A stretch of DNA of 41,708 bases, taken from the NCBI GenBank assembly GCA_945878795.1, contig CAMDWF010000001.1:1-41708 (forward strand), given 5' to 3'. Below, one piece after another: positions 26,601-34,215 of the stretch; within the stretch, counting starts at the first letter, position 1; each line of letters begins with the position of its first letter. The translations under genes were made by a program, and so were the position numbers. Under the pieces are notes generated by a model that was not told the DNA's origin, made no database searches, and worked only from the letters and a program-made list of their open reading frames with translations. This stretch comes from Synechococcus sp. UW140. Its GTDB lineage: Bacteria; Cyanobacteriota; Cyanobacteriia; PCC-6307; Cyanobiaceae.

Positions 26601-29600
26601 AACCAGGGCGGTCTGGTCAATGCCACCTACAACGCCACCACCGACAAGTGGACCGCCACCTACACCCTCACCGAAGGCAGCATCGACATCATCGATGCCA
26701 ATGTGCGCGTCCGCGCCATTGATGAAGCCGGCAACGCCTCTAGCTGGGTGGTGGATGGCGCCAATCTCACCATCGACAACCAGACCCCCACGGTTGGTGG
26801 GCTGACTACCTCTGTTGCCAACCCAGGTCTTGGTTCCGGTGTGCTCAAGGTGGGCTCCACCCTCACCGTCAGCGCCGCCGATGCCAACCCCGATGTGGCC
26901 GAAGCCAGCTTCGACTTCACTGCCTTTGGCGGCGGCGTGGTCAGCGGCAACTACGACGCCGGCACCGACAAGTGGTCGGCCAGTTACACCATCACCGCCG
27001 GCAGTCTTGATGCATCAGGCCGTGTGGTGCCCGTCACCTTCACCGATGACGCCGGTAACCGTTCCAGTGTGGTCTCCTCCGATGCATTTGCGCTGGACAA
27101 CCAGGCTGACGCCGGTAACAACCTCAGCATCAACGCCACCGATGCCCTGCTCAATGCCGCCGAGGGCCTGACCCTCAACGTGAGCGGTGTCGACAACGAC
27201 GGCAGCAGCGCCAGCGTCACCCTCACAAAGGGGGCCGCCAGCGTCACCAAGCCGGTGGACAACCTCATTCTCTCAGCCGGCACGGGCAGTGTCTCCTTCA
27301 CTGCCGCTGAGCTTGCAGCCTTGGGGGGGGATGGCAGCCTCGCGGCCACCGTCACCGCCACCGACAACGCCGGCAACGTGGCCACCGCGAGCACCACCAC
27401 CCAGCGCGACGCCACTTCCCCGGTGGCCCCAGCGATCACGGCTATCACCGATGACACCGGCCGCTCCGCCAGCGATCGCATCACCGCCGACACCACCCTC
27501 ACGCTGAGTGGCAACGCTGAAGCCGGTAGCAGCGTGCGCGTCTACAACGGCGCCACCCAACTTGGCCTGGCTACGGCCGGTTCCAACGGCCTCTGGCAGA
27601 TCACCACAGACGCCCTGGCCGACGCCACCTACAGCCTCACCGCCATCGCCACCGACGTTGCTGGCAACAGCGGCCCTGCCTCGACGCCCGTGAGTGTCAC
27701 GGTGGACACCACGGCTCCCATCGCCAGCGGTCTCACGCTCGTCCTGGCCAGCGGCTCAGATAGCGGGAACTCCTCTGACAGGCTCACCAACGTGGCCCGT
27801 CCCACCTTCAGCATCACCGCCGAAGCAGGGTCCACCGTGGAGGTGTTTGACGGCCCCAACCTGTTGGGCACCGCCGGCGTTGTGTCCGGCACCACCTACA
27901 GCTTCACCGCGCCGTTTGATCTGAGCAATGGCGCCCACACCATCAAGGTGCGCGCCACCGATGCTGCCGGCAACGCCAGCGCCGACCAGTCTCTGGCGAT
28001 CACGATCGACACCCTGGCCCCCTTCGGCACCACCGTCGGGGTCACCTATCTGGAAGATGCAGCTGTTGCGATCCCGCTGGCAGCTTTGGGGACCTGGAAC
28101 GAAACCCTTTCTGCCCTGCGGATCACATCCTTGCCTTCCGTTGGCCAGTTGCAGCGCAATGAGGCTTCTGGCTGGGTGGCCATTGCGCTTAACCAGCAAT
28201 TCAGCATCAGCGAGATCACTGCCGGTTCGCTGCGTTATGTGCCTGCCGCCAATAACGACCAAGACCGCAGCTTCAGCGTTGCGCCGATCGATGCCTCCGG
28301 CAACGTTGGCTCCCTAACCCAGGTGCTCCTGGATGTGACGCCTGTCAATGATGCTCCCCAGTTCAATGCCATCCCAACCGGCCTACAGGTATGGGGTGGT
28401 GTTGCCGGGGCGAATATCACTGGTCTTTCGGCTACGGATATCGATTCCCTGAACCTGGTCTTGAGCCAGGGTTCAACGCCTGCCAATAGCGGTCTGGCGC
28501 TCAATGGCTCCGGCCAGCTAACCCTTGCGCAAGCCCGTACGTTTACTGGCTCTAGCCCCCAGTCCCTCACGGTCAACGTGTCGGTGAGCGACGGCCCACT
28601 GAGCGACACGCGCACCGTTGAGGTCCAAGCGTTGCCCTTCCAGCTGCAGCGCAATAACAGCCAACTGGCTCTTTACAGCGATCTCCAGGCTGCCATTAAT
28701 GCATCTGTTGATGGTGACGTGATCCGCATTGCGGCTGGCACCTACACCAATGGTGTGCCGATCACGATCACCAACAAGGCCATCAGCTTGGTGGGTGTCA
28801 ATGACCCCGCCACGCCTGGCCCCGATGTGGTGCTCAACTCTCCAGGGACCCGCGGGCTGGTGCTCAGCGGCACCATCGCGGGCACTGTCACGGTGGATGG
28901 CCTGGCCTTCAGCGGTGGCACCGATGGCATCTTAGTTAATGGTCCCAGCATCACCGACGTTGCCAATGTGGGTGGCCTGGTGATCCGTAACTCCGCCTTC
29001 TCCAACAACAGCAACGCTGGCTTGCGGATAGACCTGTCAAATCCCCTCTCCAGCTTGGGCAGTCTCACGGTGGAGAACACCGTGATCGACCAGAGCGCAG
29101 CCACTGCCGCTGGTAAGAACCCTGATGGAACTACTGCTGCTGCTGGTTCCTATGGCTATGTGGGTGTCATGGCGTTTGGCTTTGATGGCGACGCGAGCTT
29201 CACCAATGTCACGGTGAAGGGAGCGCCATTGAGTGGCAGCGCTGCTCCTAGCAGCCAATCGTCCTTCTATGGCTTCCAGCTGCAGGGGGCTACCAAGCTC
29301 CAGCTGGAAGGTAACGATCCGGCCACCGATTTCGGCCAGGTTTGGAAGGGCGACGGTCCTGTGATGGGCACGATCACCTTCAACGGTGTCACCGTCGAGG
29401 GCGGCTTCGCGAAGAACGCTGTTGCCGTTTACAACTGGGCTTCTGCGAGCGGTCTGCGGACCGCCGGAGCAGGCCTCAACCTGGCCGGCTCCCGTTCCGG
29501 CTGGTCAGAGGCCCTGAATGTCGACGGTGTTGGGGGAACTGTTGATCTCTCAGCCTTCACCCTCAACCTGGGTGGCCAGAGCACCTCGCTTCAGGGTGAG

Positions 29601-32600
29601 GCCTACAGCGGCTATACCCCGCTGCAGAGCGTCATTGGTTCTGCCAATGGGTTCATCGGAACCAGTGGCAGCGATCGGATCACCGGCAAGGCTGGCAACG
29701 ACACCCTCAATGGGGCCCAGGGCAGCGACACCGCCATCTATGGCACGCCTCTTTCGGACCTCACGTTCACCAAAGGCGCCAATGGTTTTGTCGTCGTCAG
29801 CTCTGCTGGCGAGGGCACAGACACCCTCAGCAATATCGAGTTCGTAAAGGCCGGCACGCAAACCGTGGCCTTTGCCCAAACCGGCGCCTTCTTCTGGCGC
29901 CTTGAGGGCAATGCCACAACCCCAGACCTCTACTTCGAGAGCGTCACTGGTGCCCTAGGTAAAGCCGCTACTGGGCAGCGGGTCAGCGTTGCTGCTGGTG
30001 CCCGTGGCGATGGCACACCAGCCACCGCCGTGGTGAAGGGCACCAACCCCTCGATCGTTGTCAACACCCTGGCCGGCAATAACGTCCTGAACGCCGCAGA
30101 AGCGGCCGCCGGTCTTTCGATCAGTGGCAGCTCCGCTGGTTTGGAAGGCCAGCCCCTCCAGCTGAGCATCGGTGGCAGCTCCTATTCCGCCCAAGTCCAG
30201 CCTGGTGGCGCCTGGACCCTGGCTATTCCCAGCGCAGCCCTGCAGGCCCTTCCCGACAACGCCAGCGCTGGCCTGCTCATCACAGCTTTAGACGTAGCGG
30301 GTGCTACCGCTGGCAGCACCGGCAGCCTGTCCTTGGCCGTGGATCGCACAGCGCCCAGCGTTGTCACTGTGGTCGACAGCATCAGTGCGGCAACCACCAA
30401 CCAGCCCGTCACCTTCACGGTGACGTTCTCGGAAGCGGTGAGCGGCGTAAGCGACGAAAGCTTTGCGCTCACCAGCGGCACGATCACAGGTGTTAGCGGT
30501 TCGGGTACCTCGTATCAGGTGACGGCTGCGCCGGCCGGTGGTATCGCGGCAGCTGACCTGACGCTTGGTCTCAAGGCAGGCGGCGCCATTGATGGCGCCG
30601 GAAATCCAGTGGCGGCGGTGCCTGCCCGGGCCAGCCAGGCCATCGACACCGTGGCTCCAGGAGCCCCCCAGTTCCAGCTCAACAATGCTGACGACACCTT
30701 CGGGTCCGGTGGTTCCAATAACGACGGCCTCACCAACAAGACCAGTTTCATTCTCCAGGGCACTGCAGAAGCAGGCTCCACCGTGCGGCTTTATCGCGGC
30801 AACGATCTGTTGACCACGGTCACCGCCGCCGGGAACGGCGCCTACAGCGCCACCGTGTCCGTTGCCTCTCAGATGAGCAGCACCGACGCGTCCACCAATT
30901 TCGGCTTCAGGGCCACCGCCACCGATGGCGCTGGCAATACCTCTGGAAACGCGAACCTCAGCGTGCAGGTGGACACCAAGCCCCCCACCGGTTCGATCAA
31001 CGTCAATCCGATCGTCGCCCTTGCCGACGGTGTGGTCAACATCGCTGAAACCGCGACTGCGATCACCATCACCGGCACGGTCAGCGGTGATGTCAAGCCT
31101 GGTGATGCCGTAACCGTCACCATTGCGGGCGGTCCAAGCGTCACCGGCAGTGTCGCTCAACAACCCGGCAACACCCTTGGCTTCTCGGTTGAACTCTCCG
31201 GTAGCGACCTCGCCTTGGCCACCGTGCCCACAGTCACCGCCTCGGTGACCACCTTTGATAGCGCCGGAAACCCGGCCACCTTTAGCGGCAGCCGCGGCTA
31301 CGGCGTCGATACCACGGCCCCTGTCGCCCCGGTCTTCACCCTCACAGATTTGGGTGACAGTCAAAGTGATTCCCTGACCAGCAGCAAGCTCGTGACCGTC
31401 AGCGGTCTAGAGAGCGGTGCCAGCTGGCAGTGGAGCCGCAATGGTGGTGCCAGCTGGACCACCATTGCCCCCGTCGATGGTGTGTTGGTCACCAGCTTCC
31501 AACTGGATCAGGGCACTTACAGGGCTTCCCAGGTGAAGGTTCGCCAGATTGATGCCGCCGGGAACACAGGCTTTACAGCCCAGAACACCGCCACCATTCG
31601 CATCGATACCACCGGCCCCGCCATTGCGTTCGCCCCTCAAATCGGTGGTGATGGCCGCATCACCTCCCTGGCTGGCGATCAGTTGATCACCGGCACTGCC
31701 GAGGCCAACCGCCAGATCACCCTCAAAACCAGCAACGGCACAACAACCCTGGGTACCACCACCTCCGATCTCAATGGTGTCTGGAGCTACGTCCTGACAG
31801 CCGCCAACATCGTCAGCCTCGGCCAGGGAACCAATAAGCGTTTGGTGGCAAGCCTTCTTGATGAGGCGGGCAACCTCGCCAGCGCTGATTCCCCCACCTT
31901 CACGGTCGACACCCAGATCAGTGCCGGCTCCGTTGTGCTCACTGGCGCGACAGGCACCAATGGCACCTACCGCACCGGTGACACCGTGCGTGCCACCGTC
32001 TCCGATCCCAATCCGGATACCGCATCTGTCAGCGTTGATTTCACAGCTTTTGGTGGTGGCGTTGTTGCCGCCACCCGTGGAGTTGGTTCCGCTGCCTCCA
32101 GTTGGACGGCTACTTACAACCTCAATGAGGCCCCTGTAGACACTGCCTCCGCCAATCTCGAGGTCAAGTTCCGCGATAACGCAGGAAATAGCGTCAGCCT
32201 CAACAGTTCGCCTTACAAGGTCGACATCCAGGTCCCCACGGCCTCTGTCGACCGCAAGGTCGGGACCACTGACGCTTCGATCACCCTGACAGGCAAGGCT
32301 TCCCAGACCGATGGTGAAACCTTGGAGCTTCGTCTCAACGGTGTGACCTACACCAGTTCCAATGGCCTAACCCTCAACCCTGGCGCTGGCACCTGGAGCT
32401 TGGTGGCCCCGCGGCTTACCCCCGGTACCTACGAGGTTGAGCTCAGCAGCGTTGACAATGCCGGTAACCGCAGCGTTGATGCCAGCGCCCGTGAGCTGCT
32501 CATTGTTGATAACACCTTCAACAGCCGTCTGATTGGAGCCGGCAGCAAGCACCTGGCCATCTCCGGTGGTGATGCAGCGAGCGAGCAGACCATCGTTGGT

Positions 32601-33917
32601 TTGGCCTACAACCCCACAGGCCAAGTGCTTGATCTCAAGCTCACTTCCGAATCCACCATCGACCTAGACGAGCAGCAGGAGCTAACCGGTCGCTACGGCG
32701 ATAGCCTCACCATCGCCAGCGAGCACATCACCTTTGAAGCCAACAAGACTGGTTCCACCACTGATCTTGGCTTGGTGAAGTTCCTGTTCAGCCTCCCTGC
32801 CGGATTGGAGGCGAACACCTACCTCAAATGGGATCAGCTCAGCGACAGCTACCGCGAGTTCACCTATGACCTCACCACCGGTACTGGAGCCCGCCTGGAA
32901 GACAGCAATGGCGATGGGGCAATCGATGCCCTCGCCGTTTATGTCCGCGATGGCGGCCGCGGTGATGACAACGCTGCGGTTGGCAGTGTGGCGAATTCAG
33001 GTTTGATCGCCCGCAGCAGTCTGCTCACGGGCACCAATGCCAGTGATCTGCTTCAGGGCACCAGTAGTGCTGATGTCATCGATGGTGGCGCTGGCAATGA
33101 CCGTCTCGAAAGCGGCGGCGGCGCCGACGTGCTGATCGGTGGCGCCGGTTCCGACACCTTCGTGGTCGACAACCGCGATACCCGCATTGTGGAGAACAGC
33201 ACCATTGGCTCAGATGTCAACACGGTGCTCTCCTCCGTCAGCCAGGTGCTCAGGGCCGGTGCCACCAATGTCACCCTGCTGGGCGATGCCCTCAATGCCC
33301 GCGGCACCGCCCTGGCCAACACCCTGATCGGCAATGCCAATGAGAACCGTCTCGAAGGCCTCGGCGGCGATGACCGTTTGATTGGCCAAGGTGGAGATCT
33401 GCTGCTGGGCGGAGATGGCAACGACCTGCTCTTTAACGAGCTGGCGTTTGCCTTAACCCCTGGCGTCAAGGCAACCCTCAGTGGCGATGCCGGTAACGAC
33501 ACCTTGATCGGAGCAGCTGGAGATCTTCTGAGCGGTGGCACGGGCAATGACCTGCTGGTAGCCGTCAAGGGAGATGCCACCCTTGTGGGTGGAAGCGGCA
33601 ACGACCGGTTCGTGGTGGCCTATGGCGAGCGCCCCGCCCTTCGCAACACCGTCTCCGACTTCGTTGTAGGCAGCGACAAACTGCTCTTGGTGGGCCTCAG
33701 CGTGCCCACCGGCAGCACCAGTCAGCGTCCCGTTGCCCTCGGCGATGTGCAGTTCAACCAGCAGTACGGCGGCACGGATGTCAGCGTGGCTGGCCAGTCC
33801 GTGGCCTTCCTCAAGGGCGTCAGTGCAACCAGCCTCGGCTCAGCCTCTAATGTGCTCGAACTGAGTGCCACCCTCTCGGAGGTGGAGGCCCTGCGTCAGC
33901 AGCAGCCTGCCCTTTGA
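23670..33917 (+). CDS. Giant DUF4347 / Ig-like / beta-helix / RTX protein (3415 aa)
   Basis: This is a probable calcium-binding surface adhesin or secreted protein. ATG 23670 is supported by GGAGG at 23657-23661 (8-bp spacing) and follows the isomerase stop by 4 bp; an in-frame ATG at 23607 would overlap that gene. In order: DUF4347 (about 31-185, LVAHGAPGQVLLG, IDLYACQVGQD); a beta-helix-like module with NNIAADDNGDGLTAGTAKKTF (187-330); 118-residue TVTGLVADLTL repeats (345-620); several Ig-like/BapA-type units with DxAGNxS and DTTAP motifs (870-1440, again 2190-2940); a cadherin-like unit (1450-1560); a right-handed beta helix (1660-1980); an internal RTX-like module (1994-2067); and terminal glycine-rich nonapeptides (3124-3325, GGAGNDRLES, GGDGNDLL, GGSGNDRF). 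It lacks a Sec signal. The RTX repeats and adjacent ABC/HlyD genes support type I secretion. Composition changes near 24225, just after DUF4347. Confidence 0.9.
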   Translation: MTATTRPSSASQPTTTTATAMASLNIAATTTSTLVALDANLADLPVLLAGLSPGAEALLVPADADAIALITVALQTSGATRLALVAHGAPGQVLLGAGGLDAAVLAARGAELSQWGLEQIDLYACQVGQDQAFVQQLSELSGAAVAASSGVVGHSSLGGSWQLQGAANGVVPFSRVAREAWVVGLVDYFYNNIAADDNGDGLTAGTAKKTFGAIKALGGVDLSNDTITVVNGATLTETFAELDRVSLIKREADGNGAVVVQIPAASSEADLINIALDGAATPSITASFTQTQTFTGNLRGFAASILTGVTVTAAASLVSSVVVDGPGSLSVDASGLADDGTLDLRGSSNKTVTGLVADLTLVASNTGTTGVTTGNADLTITADAAAGATTINAAALADNKTLTTAGAGAFTVNGLKGDLSNTSTGAVAVTLADNTDGSYSVTSTTAITVDNGTAQDVDTITLAGAGNKTVTGLVADLTLAASNTGTTGVTTGNASLSITANAAAGNLTVDGAALTEEKTLTLAGGANAKTATVNNLVADLVATTLASALTVDLADAPGDAISITTGTFTTTLNDSAAGNTITVDAAAIADDVTLTTAGAGAFTISGLQGDLNASAVTGTVDVTAIDAAGQTVVTGAGNDTIRLAANRLSSADTIDGNAGTDTLQLTGGDALTLTDFAGVSDIESIVFNSGIYTISAADLDSLTESRVTVSTGSILNVTAYSGQSLQLLQNVSDTTDATFNLTIAANSLGSIFASATSATLQLDASATLAIADTIDASATPLTYAQAAAIRAVNSDVLANFTFSLVDTALNFKQVIDQGGNNDILDKATKITVSSGSLTSADITQLGKEHGATEASATYKIVYAVDGSTNLLTGTTIQRDDTAPDLLDRDIFLLNQGASGTAGAYKKGDTITVVFDPSQITDAADLGAGADPDASSAFLNGGDTVQVDFSEFGRSGNLAFYIAPTAGAAAALVAANTVNQGGLVNATYNATTDKWTATYTLTEGSIDIIDANVRVRAIDEAGNASSWVVDGANLTIDNQTPTVGGLTTSVANPGLGSGVLKVGSTLTVSAADANPDVAEASFDFTAFGGGVVSGNYDAGTDKWSASYTITAGSLDASGRVVPVTFTDDAGNRSSVVSSDAFALDNQADAGNNLSINATDALLNAAEGLTLNVSGVDNDGSSASVTLTKGAASVTKPVDNLILSAGTGSVSFTAAELAALGGDGSLAATVTATDNAGNVATASTTTQRDATSPVAPAITAITDDTGRSASDRITADTTLTLSGNAEAGSSVRVYNGATQLGLATAGSNGLWQITTDALADATYSLTAIATDVAGNSGPASTPVSVTVDTTAPIASGLTLVLASGSDSGNSSDRLTNVARPTFSITAEAGSTVEVFDGPNLLGTAGVVSGTTYSFTAPFDLSNGAHTIKVRATDAAGNASADQSLAITIDTLAPFGTTVGVTYLEDAAVAIPLAALGTWNETLSALRITSLPSVGQLQRNEASGWVAIALNQQFSISEITAGSLRYVPAANNDQDRSFSVAPIDASGNVGSLTQVLLDVTPVNDAPQFNAIPTGLQVWGGVAGANITGLSATDIDSLNLVLSQGSTPANSGLALNGSGQLTLAQARTFTGSSPQSLTVNVSVSDGPLSDTRTVEVQALPFQLQRNNSQLALYSDLQAAINASVDGDVIRIAAGTYTNGVPITITNKAISLVGVNDPATPGPDVVLNSPGTRGLVLSGTIAGTVTVDGLAFSGGTDGILVNGPSITDVANVGGLVIRNSAFSNNSNAGLRIDLSNPLSSLGSLTVENTVIDQSAATAAGKNPDGTTAAAGSYGYVGVMAFGFDGDASFTNVTVKGAPLSGSAAPSSQSSFYGFQLQGATKLQLEGNDPATDFGQVWKGDGPVMGTITFNGVTVEGGFAKNAVAVYNWASASGLRTAGAGLNLAGSRSGWSEALNVDGVGGTVDLSAFTLNLGGQSTSLQGEAYSGYTPLQSVIGSANGFIGTSGSDRITGKAGNDTLNGAQGSDTAIYGTPLSDLTFTKGANGFVVVSSAGEGTDTLSNIEFVKAGTQTVAFAQTGAFFWRLEGNATTPDLYFESVTGALGKAATGQRVSVAAGARGDGTPATAVVKGTNPSIVVNTLAGNNVLNAAEAAAGLSISGSSAGLEGQPLQLSIGGSSYSAQVQPGGAWTLAIPSAALQALPDNASAGLLITALDVAGATAGSTGSLSLAVDRTAPSVVTVVDSISAATTNQPVTFTVTFSEAVSGVSDESFALTSGTITGVSGSGTSYQVTAAPAGGIAAADLTLGLKAGGAIDGAGNPVAAVPARASQAIDTVAPGAPQFQLNNADDTFGSGGSNNDGLTNKTSFILQGTAEAGSTVRLYRGNDLLTTVTAAGNGAYSATVSVASQMSSTDASTNFGFRATATDGAGNTSGNANLSVQVDTKPPTGSINVNPIVALADGVVNIAETATAITITGTVSGDVKPGDAVTVTIAGGPSVTGSVAQQPGNTLGFSVELSGSDLALATVPTVTASVTTFDSAGNPATFSGSRGYGVDTTAPVAPVFTLTDLGDSQSDSLTSSKLVTVSGLESGASWQWSRNGGASWTTIAPVDGVLVTSFQLDQGTYRASQVKVRQIDAAGNTGFTAQNTATIRIDTTGPAIAFAPQIGGDGRITSLAGDQLITGTAEANRQITLKTSNGTTTLGTTTSDLNGVWSYVLTAANIVSLGQGTNKRLVASLLDEAGNLASADSPTFTVDTQISAGSVVLTGATGTNGTYRTGDTVRATVSDPNPDTASVSVDFTAFGGGVVAATRGVGSAASSWTATYNLNEAPVDTASANLEVKFRDNAGNSVSLNSSPYKVDIQVPTASVDRKVGTTDASITLTGKASQTDGETLELRLNGVTYTSSNGLTLNPGAGTWSLVAPRLTPGTYEVELSSVDNAGNRSVDASARELLIVDNTFNSRLIGAGSKHLAISGGDAASEQTIVGLAYNPTGQVLDLKLTSESTIDLDEQQELTGRYGDSLTIASEHITFEANKTGSTTDLGLVKFLFSLPAGLEANTYLKWDQLSDSYREFTYDLTTGTGARLEDSNGDGAIDALAVYVRDGGRGDDNAAVGSVANSGLIARSSLLTGTNASDLLQGTSSADVIDGGAGNDRLESGGGADVLIGGAGSDTFVVDNRDTRIVENSTIGSDVNTVLSSVSQVLRAGATNVTLLGDALNARGTALANTLIGNANENRLEGLGGDDRLIGQGGDLLLGGDGNDLLFNELAFALTPGVKATLSGDAGNDTLIGAAGDLLSGGTGNDLLVAVKGDATLVGGSGNDRFVVAYGERPALRNTVSDFVVGSDKLLLVGLSVPTGSTSQRPVALGDVQFNQQYGGTDVSVAGQSVAFLKGVSATSLGSASNVLELSATLSEVEALRQQQPAL
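24714..24797 (+). repeat. 84-bp direct repeat in the RTX gene, copy 1
   Basis: This encodes NKTVTGLVADLTLVASNTGT and TGVTTGNA. It is nearly identical (one base difference seen) to 25068-25151, 354 bp or 118 codons downstream. A third, more diverged relative of the following TTAGAGAFT segment lies near 25437. Confidence 0.88.
25068..25151 (+). repeat. 84-bp direct repeat in the RTX gene, copy 2
   Basis: This is the second copy of the segment at 24714-24797, in the same frame and 354 bp downstream, with Val to Ala in LTLxASNTG. Together they define a 118-residue repeat unit. Confidence 0.88.
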
Positions 33918-33933
33918 GCCTCCTGCCCTTTGA
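33906..33933 (+). repeat. Short direct duplication across the RTX gene stop codon
   Basis: CCTGCCCTTTGA occurs at 33906-33917 (including the stop codon) and again at 33922-33933, a 16-bp tandem duplication. It looks like a slippage product and would not alter the protein. Confidence 0.85.
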
Positions 33934-33954
33934 ATAGGTGATCTGCGGGTTTGG

Positions 33955-34033
33955 TTTTCACTGAACTAGGTAGCTTGTAATTGAACTGGCTTGGGTTTCA
34001 TTGAACTAGGTTGGTCTCACTGACCTAGTTCAC
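33955..34033 (+). repeat. Iteron-like array of four about 20-bp direct repeats
   Basis: The core TGAACTAGG recurs at 33962, 33982 (as TGAACTGGC), 34002 and 34021 (as TGACCTAGT), i.e. at 20, 20 and 19-bp spacing. The preceding bases are also similar (TTTTCAC, TTGTAAT, GTTTCAT, GTCTCAC). Spacing near two helical turns would place the cores on one face of the DNA, as for tandem operator sites. This is a sequence observation only; no binding protein is known. Confidence 0.75.
34002..34032. terminator. Perfect 10-bp inverted repeat, possible terminator or operator
   Basis: TGAACTAGGT (34002-34011) and ACCTAGTTCA (34023-34032) are exact reverse complements separated by 11 bases. It sits 85 bp after the RTX gene stop. 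No T-run follows, so it could be an operator made from two of the array's repeats rather than a terminator. Confidence 0.4.
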
Positions 34034-34092
34034 CATGAAGGGATACTGCCCAAGGTGGGATTGTCTGGCTCTGCGATTCGATCATTGGCAGA

Positions 34093-34105
34093 TGTCTTCA
34101 AGACA
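34093..34105. promoter_or_regulatory. Small palindrome TGTCTTCAAGACA
   Basis: This is a six-base inverted repeat with a one-base centre, 111 bp before the exporter start. It resembles a dimeric regulator site in form only, and chance occurrence is possible. Confidence 0.3.
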
Positions 34106-34122
34106 CCCATCTCCAATCGATA

Positions 34123-34150
34123 AGAACCTTCCCAGCCTTGGGGAGGTTCT
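34123..34150. terminator. Strong stem-loop upstream of the ABC exporter gene
   Basis: AGAACCTTCCC (34123-34133) pairs with GGGGAGGTTCT (34140-34150) through 11 pairs with one G-T wobble, around a six-base loop whose ends (A/T) can also pair. It lies 65 bp before the GTG start. There is no T-run after it, so it may be a factor-dependent terminator of the upstream transcript or a 5'-leader structure of the exporter mRNA. Confidence 0.5.
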
Positions 34151-34215
34151 AAACACCTTGTGATCTCCCATCGTCTGGATGCAACGCAAGCGGCGCCTTT
34201 GACACAAACCCTTCC

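Larger units (their letters stand above)
33918..34215 (+). promoter_or_regulatory. Structured 298-bp intergenic region before the ABC exporter
   Basis: This is the longest gap in the window. No credible ORF fills it. It contains the short duplication at its start, a 20-bp-spaced direct-repeat array (33955-34033), a perfect inverted repeat (34002-34032), a small palindrome (34093-34105) and a strong hairpin (34123-34150). It probably separates the transcript of the giant substrates from that of the exporter. No confident -35/-10 pair was found. Confidence 0.6.

Noticed and set aside
33955..34033. Iteron-like repeats considered as a plasmid or phage replication origin
   Set aside because: No rep gene, DnaA-box cluster or AT-rich unwinding element lies nearby. 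A chromosomal regulatory role is simpler.
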